Of a DNA stretch of 64,000 nt, positions 61,703 through 64,000 are shown piece after piece. The position numbers were made by a program, and so were the translations under genes. Every line of letters begins with the position of its first letter. Position 1 is the first letter of the stretch. Source of the DNA: Albidovulum sp. (GTDB lineage Bacteria > Pseudomonadota > Alphaproteobacteria > Rhodobacterales > Rhodobacteraceae); the NCBI GenBank assembly GCA_015491895.1, contig WFVA01000063.1:58323-122322 (forward strand). Reading direction: 5' to 3'. The notes under the pieces were generated by a model. It did no database searches. It was not told the origin of the DNA and worked only from the letters and a program-made list of their open reading frames with translations.

Positions 61703-64000
61703 CAGCTGCTCTCCTCTTCGGGCGGCTCTGTTGGCGTGATGCGGATGTAACCCTCTTCCACCTGGGCGGGGGGATCGGGGAGAAGCGCCGTCTGGGTGGC
61801 GGCGAGGATCGGATCATCGCGCCAGGTGAAGGGAGTGTCGCGCCTCGTCCAGATCTGATCCTTGCCGAAGGCGGCCACCTTGGGCAGGCGCACCTTGTCG
61901 GCATCTATAAGCACCGGGCCGATGCGCGCGGAAGGCGCGATCCTGGCAAGGCCCGGCTCGATCCAGTCGCGCAAGAGCTGCAGCGATTTGCGTGGCAGCA
62001 CACCGGACGTGAGATGCACCCGGCCGGCCGGGTGCATCAGCATCGTCAGCCGCAACACCTGATCGGGATAGAGCACAAGCTCATCTTCAGCCACGATGAA
62101 GGGGTGATTGATGGGCTTTGTCTCCGGCACTTTCGGGGTCTTTCCCAACTGTCCGAAATGCCCCCTGAAACGGCCCGAAACGAAGGCCTGATCCTGCACC
62201 AGCTTGTCAACCAGATGAAAGCGTGTGTAATCGTCATTCACGAAAAAGCCGTAGAGGCCGTCATCATCGCGCGTCAGTTCGCCGAGCCGCACGCTGAAGC
62301 CGCGATCCTTCAGTTCACGGTATTTCCCTTCCCGCGCGGCGCGCATCTCCTGGTCATCAAGATCCAGCTCGTCGAGATCGTCATCCACCTGCAACTGTAG
62401 CGTGGCCCGCACCACAGCCATTGGCCGCCCCACCAGCCCGGCTATATGGGGTGTGCCGAGGGTGGCGAAGGTATCGACGCTCCAGAGCGTCGTATCAATG
62501 GCGCGCAGGAAGGCGGCGAGCAGATTTTCCTCGTCAAGCCCGATCGGCCTGCCCTCGCGCACCTTCGCATCCACCTCCACCATCGCCGCTCCGATACGGC
62601 CCATCGGCAGCTGCTCCGGCGCAAGAGCGAAAAGCGGCCCGGCATCGGACGGCCCCTCGCGCCCCGGTGCGATTTCCCAGGCCACGCCGCCGCTGATCGG
62701 ATCCTGCATCAGCTGCCCCAGAGGATCGCCGGAGGTATCGAAGAATTCGAGAGCCTCGTCGATCAGATCGGGCAGCAGATAGCCAGAAACCGGATTGACC
62801 ATCAACTCGGGATGCGCCTGATCGAGCGTTGCGGGGCGGGGCGTGGCGGCCGGATCGCCCGGATCGGCAAAGCGGAAATACCACCGGGAGGGGCGGCTGA
62901 GGCGGGGCCTCAGCAGCATGCCCGCCTGCCCCTCCGGTGGCGCTTCACGAGCGGGATAGGCGGCTTTCTTCGGGTCGAGATCCAGCACCCGGCCAAACGC
63001 ATCTATGAGGCGCGCCCGCACAAGCCTGAGGCGCCCGCTGTAGAGAAGCACCGGCAGATCGACCGGCCTGATCTTGCGGATTTCATCCCCGACCCGTTCG
63101 CGCAGAAGGCCATCGGGCGAATGGGGCAGGCCGAGAAGCGTATCGAGAATGCCTCCGAGCGTGGCCGATGCGATATCGATGCCATCCAGATGCCCGGCGA
63201 TATCCTCGAGCAGCCTTTCCGTCCCCTCGTCGGCCTCGCCTTCGCCGGAAAGATCCCGGGCATCTTCAAGCTCGATCCAGCCCGCGATCGCATTCGCCAT
63301 CGCCTTCGTGGCGCCGGTATCGAGCTGGCTGCGGCCGGAAATGATGCGTTTTTGTGTTGTGCCGACGGAGGGAGCACCTTCGAGATCGACAGCCCCGAGC
63401 CGCCAGCCCTTCAGCCGGTCGGTGAGATCAAGCTCGATTTCCCATTCGAGCCATGTCGGAAGCCAGGGCTGAGCCCAAGCCGTGACGGCCACCGGCGAAG
63501 GATCGGCGCCATCCGCTAGGCTGAAACGGTGCAACTGATCGCTGACCCTGGCCTCGAGCGGGCTGATCTGGATGCCCTTGGGCGCAAACAGCGCCGGGAC
63601 ACCGCCCGTATAGGTGCCGTCAGGCAAAAAACGCAGGGCAATTTCGCCGGCGAGGCGGTTGCGGATCGCATCTTCGTCAATCCCGGATATCCCGGCCGAG
63701 GCCTCGGCCACCCAGGGGGCGAGATAAGGATCGAAGGCGATCGCATTCTGGGCGAGCTTGCGGATTTCCTCGGGGATGGCCCCAATGGGGAACGCCCCCA
63801 GGAGCTGCCGGCCATCGATGGCATTTCCACTGCTCGTGGCCACCTGCGAAGGCCAGCGGCAGTGCAGCGTGCCATCGGGCGAGCCCCGGGGCACGCGCTG
63901 GCGGATCGTCCGCCCGAAGTTGCGCAGGCCCACGACGGGCTCGATGGGCCTGAAATAACGCGGGCCGGGGCGGCGTACGGTGCGGGCGGCGGGCTCGCTC
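61702..64000 (-). CDS. Large protein of unknown function (5' end beyond window)
   Basis: At least 765 residues are in the window, and the frame is open to base 64000 with no start I can trust; the GTG at 63933 is not a likely start. No signal peptide or membrane helix is seen in this part. Repeated soluble alpha/beta segments occur, such as LRLVRARLIDAFGRVLDL, RPSRWYFRFADPGD, VDDDLDELDLDDQEMR (very acidic) and DDDGLYGFFVNDDYTRFHLV. Trp- and Pro-rich parts give the impression of a large structural or scaffold protein rather than an enzyme. The one-base overlap with the propeller gene implies the two act together. Family not recognised. Confidence 0.7.
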   Translation of the reverse strand, partial: SEPAARTVRRPGPRYFRPIEPVVGLRNFGRTIRQRVPRGSPDGTLHCRWPSQVATSSGNAIDGRQLLGAFPIGAIPEEIRKLAQNAIAFDPYLAPWVAEASAGISGIDEDAIRNRLAGEIALRFLPDGTYTGGVPALFAPKGIQISPLEARVSDQLHRFSLADGADPSPVAVTAWAQPWLPTWLEWEIELDLTDRLKGWRLGAVDLEGAPSVGTTQKRIISGRSQLDTGATKAMANAIAGWIELEDARDLSGEGEADEGTERLLEDIAGHLDGIDIASATLGGILDTLLGLPHSPDGLLRERVGDEIRKIRPVDLPVLLYSGRLRLVRARLIDAFGRVLDLDPKKAAYPAREAPPEGQAGMLLRPRLSRPSRWYFRFADPGDPAATPRPATLDQAHPELMVNPVSGYLLPDLIDEALEFFDTSGDPLGQLMQDPISGGVAWEIAPGREGPSDAGPLFALAPEQLPMGRIGAAMVEVDAKVREGRPIGLDEENLLAAFLRAIDTTLWSVDTFATLGTPHIAGLVGRPMAVVRATLQLQVDDDLDELDLDDQEMRAAREGKYRELKDRGFSVRLGELTRDDDGLYGFFVNDDYTRFHLVDKLVQDQAFVSGRFRGHFGQLGKTPKVPETKPINHPFIVAEDELVLYPDQVLRLTMLMHPAGRVHLTSGVLPRKSLQLLRDWIEPGLARIAPSARIGPVLIDADKVRLPKVAAFGKDQIWTRRDTPFTWRDDPILAATQTALLPDPPAQVEEGYIRITPTEPPEEESS

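Overview
The window is a high-GC, gene-dense chromosomal segment of an alphaproteobacterium, most likely of the Rhodobacteraceae (Rhodobacter/Paracoccus/Roseobacter relatives). Supporting signs are a sdh-mdh-suc-lpd cluster that also carries ethylmalonyl-CoA-pathway genes (mesaconyl-CoA hydratase, malyl-CoA thioesterase), a DinB with an N-terminal Cys-pair extension, a 41-residue bL36, a TIGR02300 protein, NnrS and NnrU proteins, a CtrA-type box, and an intergenic repeat of a type I recall from this family. Assignment to a genus is not possible from the sequence alone.

Layout. 1-7335 (minus strand): a purine-salvage/catabolism operon, xdhA-xdhB-xdhC followed by a nucleoside-type ABC transporter (ATPase, permease, start of a second permease). 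7515-7631: remnant of a VOC/glyoxalase gene with its middle deleted. 7671-11150: dnaE. 11220-16027: surface-glycan genes (SAM methyltransferase and sulfotransferase on plus; FkbM methyltransferase, two GT25-type and one GT4 glycosyltransferase on minus). 16298-17620: a serine-hydroxymethyltransferase-like enzyme.

17705-37880 is the metabolic core. On minus lie mcl2, nnrU, a DUF1737 gene, mch, a DUF4344 metallopeptidase gene and sdhCDAB. On plus lie mdh, a secreted protein of unknown function, sucC-sucD-sucA-sucB, a MAPEG gene, lpdA and nnrS. A GntR-family regulator closes the cluster. The palindrome TGTGATCACA, or a close variant, occurs in front of sdhC, between mcl2 and mdh, twice in front of sucC, and directly in front of the gntR gene. 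This looks like a local TCA-cycle regulon; the regulator is probably the counterpart of AkgR described in Rhodobacter sphaeroides.

37906-43722 is housekeeping: a YgjP-like metallopeptidase, a TIGR02300 protein, tRNA-Ala(GGC), an NfeD/stomatin pair, dinB, a free-standing chemoreceptor-zinc-binding (CZB) protein behind a CtrA-type box, N-formylglutamate amidohydrolase, tRNA-Val(GAC) and rpmJ. 43784-52445 (minus) is a branched-chain-amino-acid-type ABC transporter bracketed by two acyl-adenylating enzymes and carrying a 59-residue membrane microprotein. 52654-58091 holds a PAS hybrid histidine kinase, an OmpR-type response regulator and a convergent stand-alone molybdenum/tungsten formate dehydrogenase catalytic subunit. 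58247-64000 (minus) holds two very large, translationally coupled proteins of unknown function, one a predicted beta-propeller, the other running off the window. This pair is the best candidate for an undescribed system. I saw no CRISPR array, insertion sequence or rRNA.
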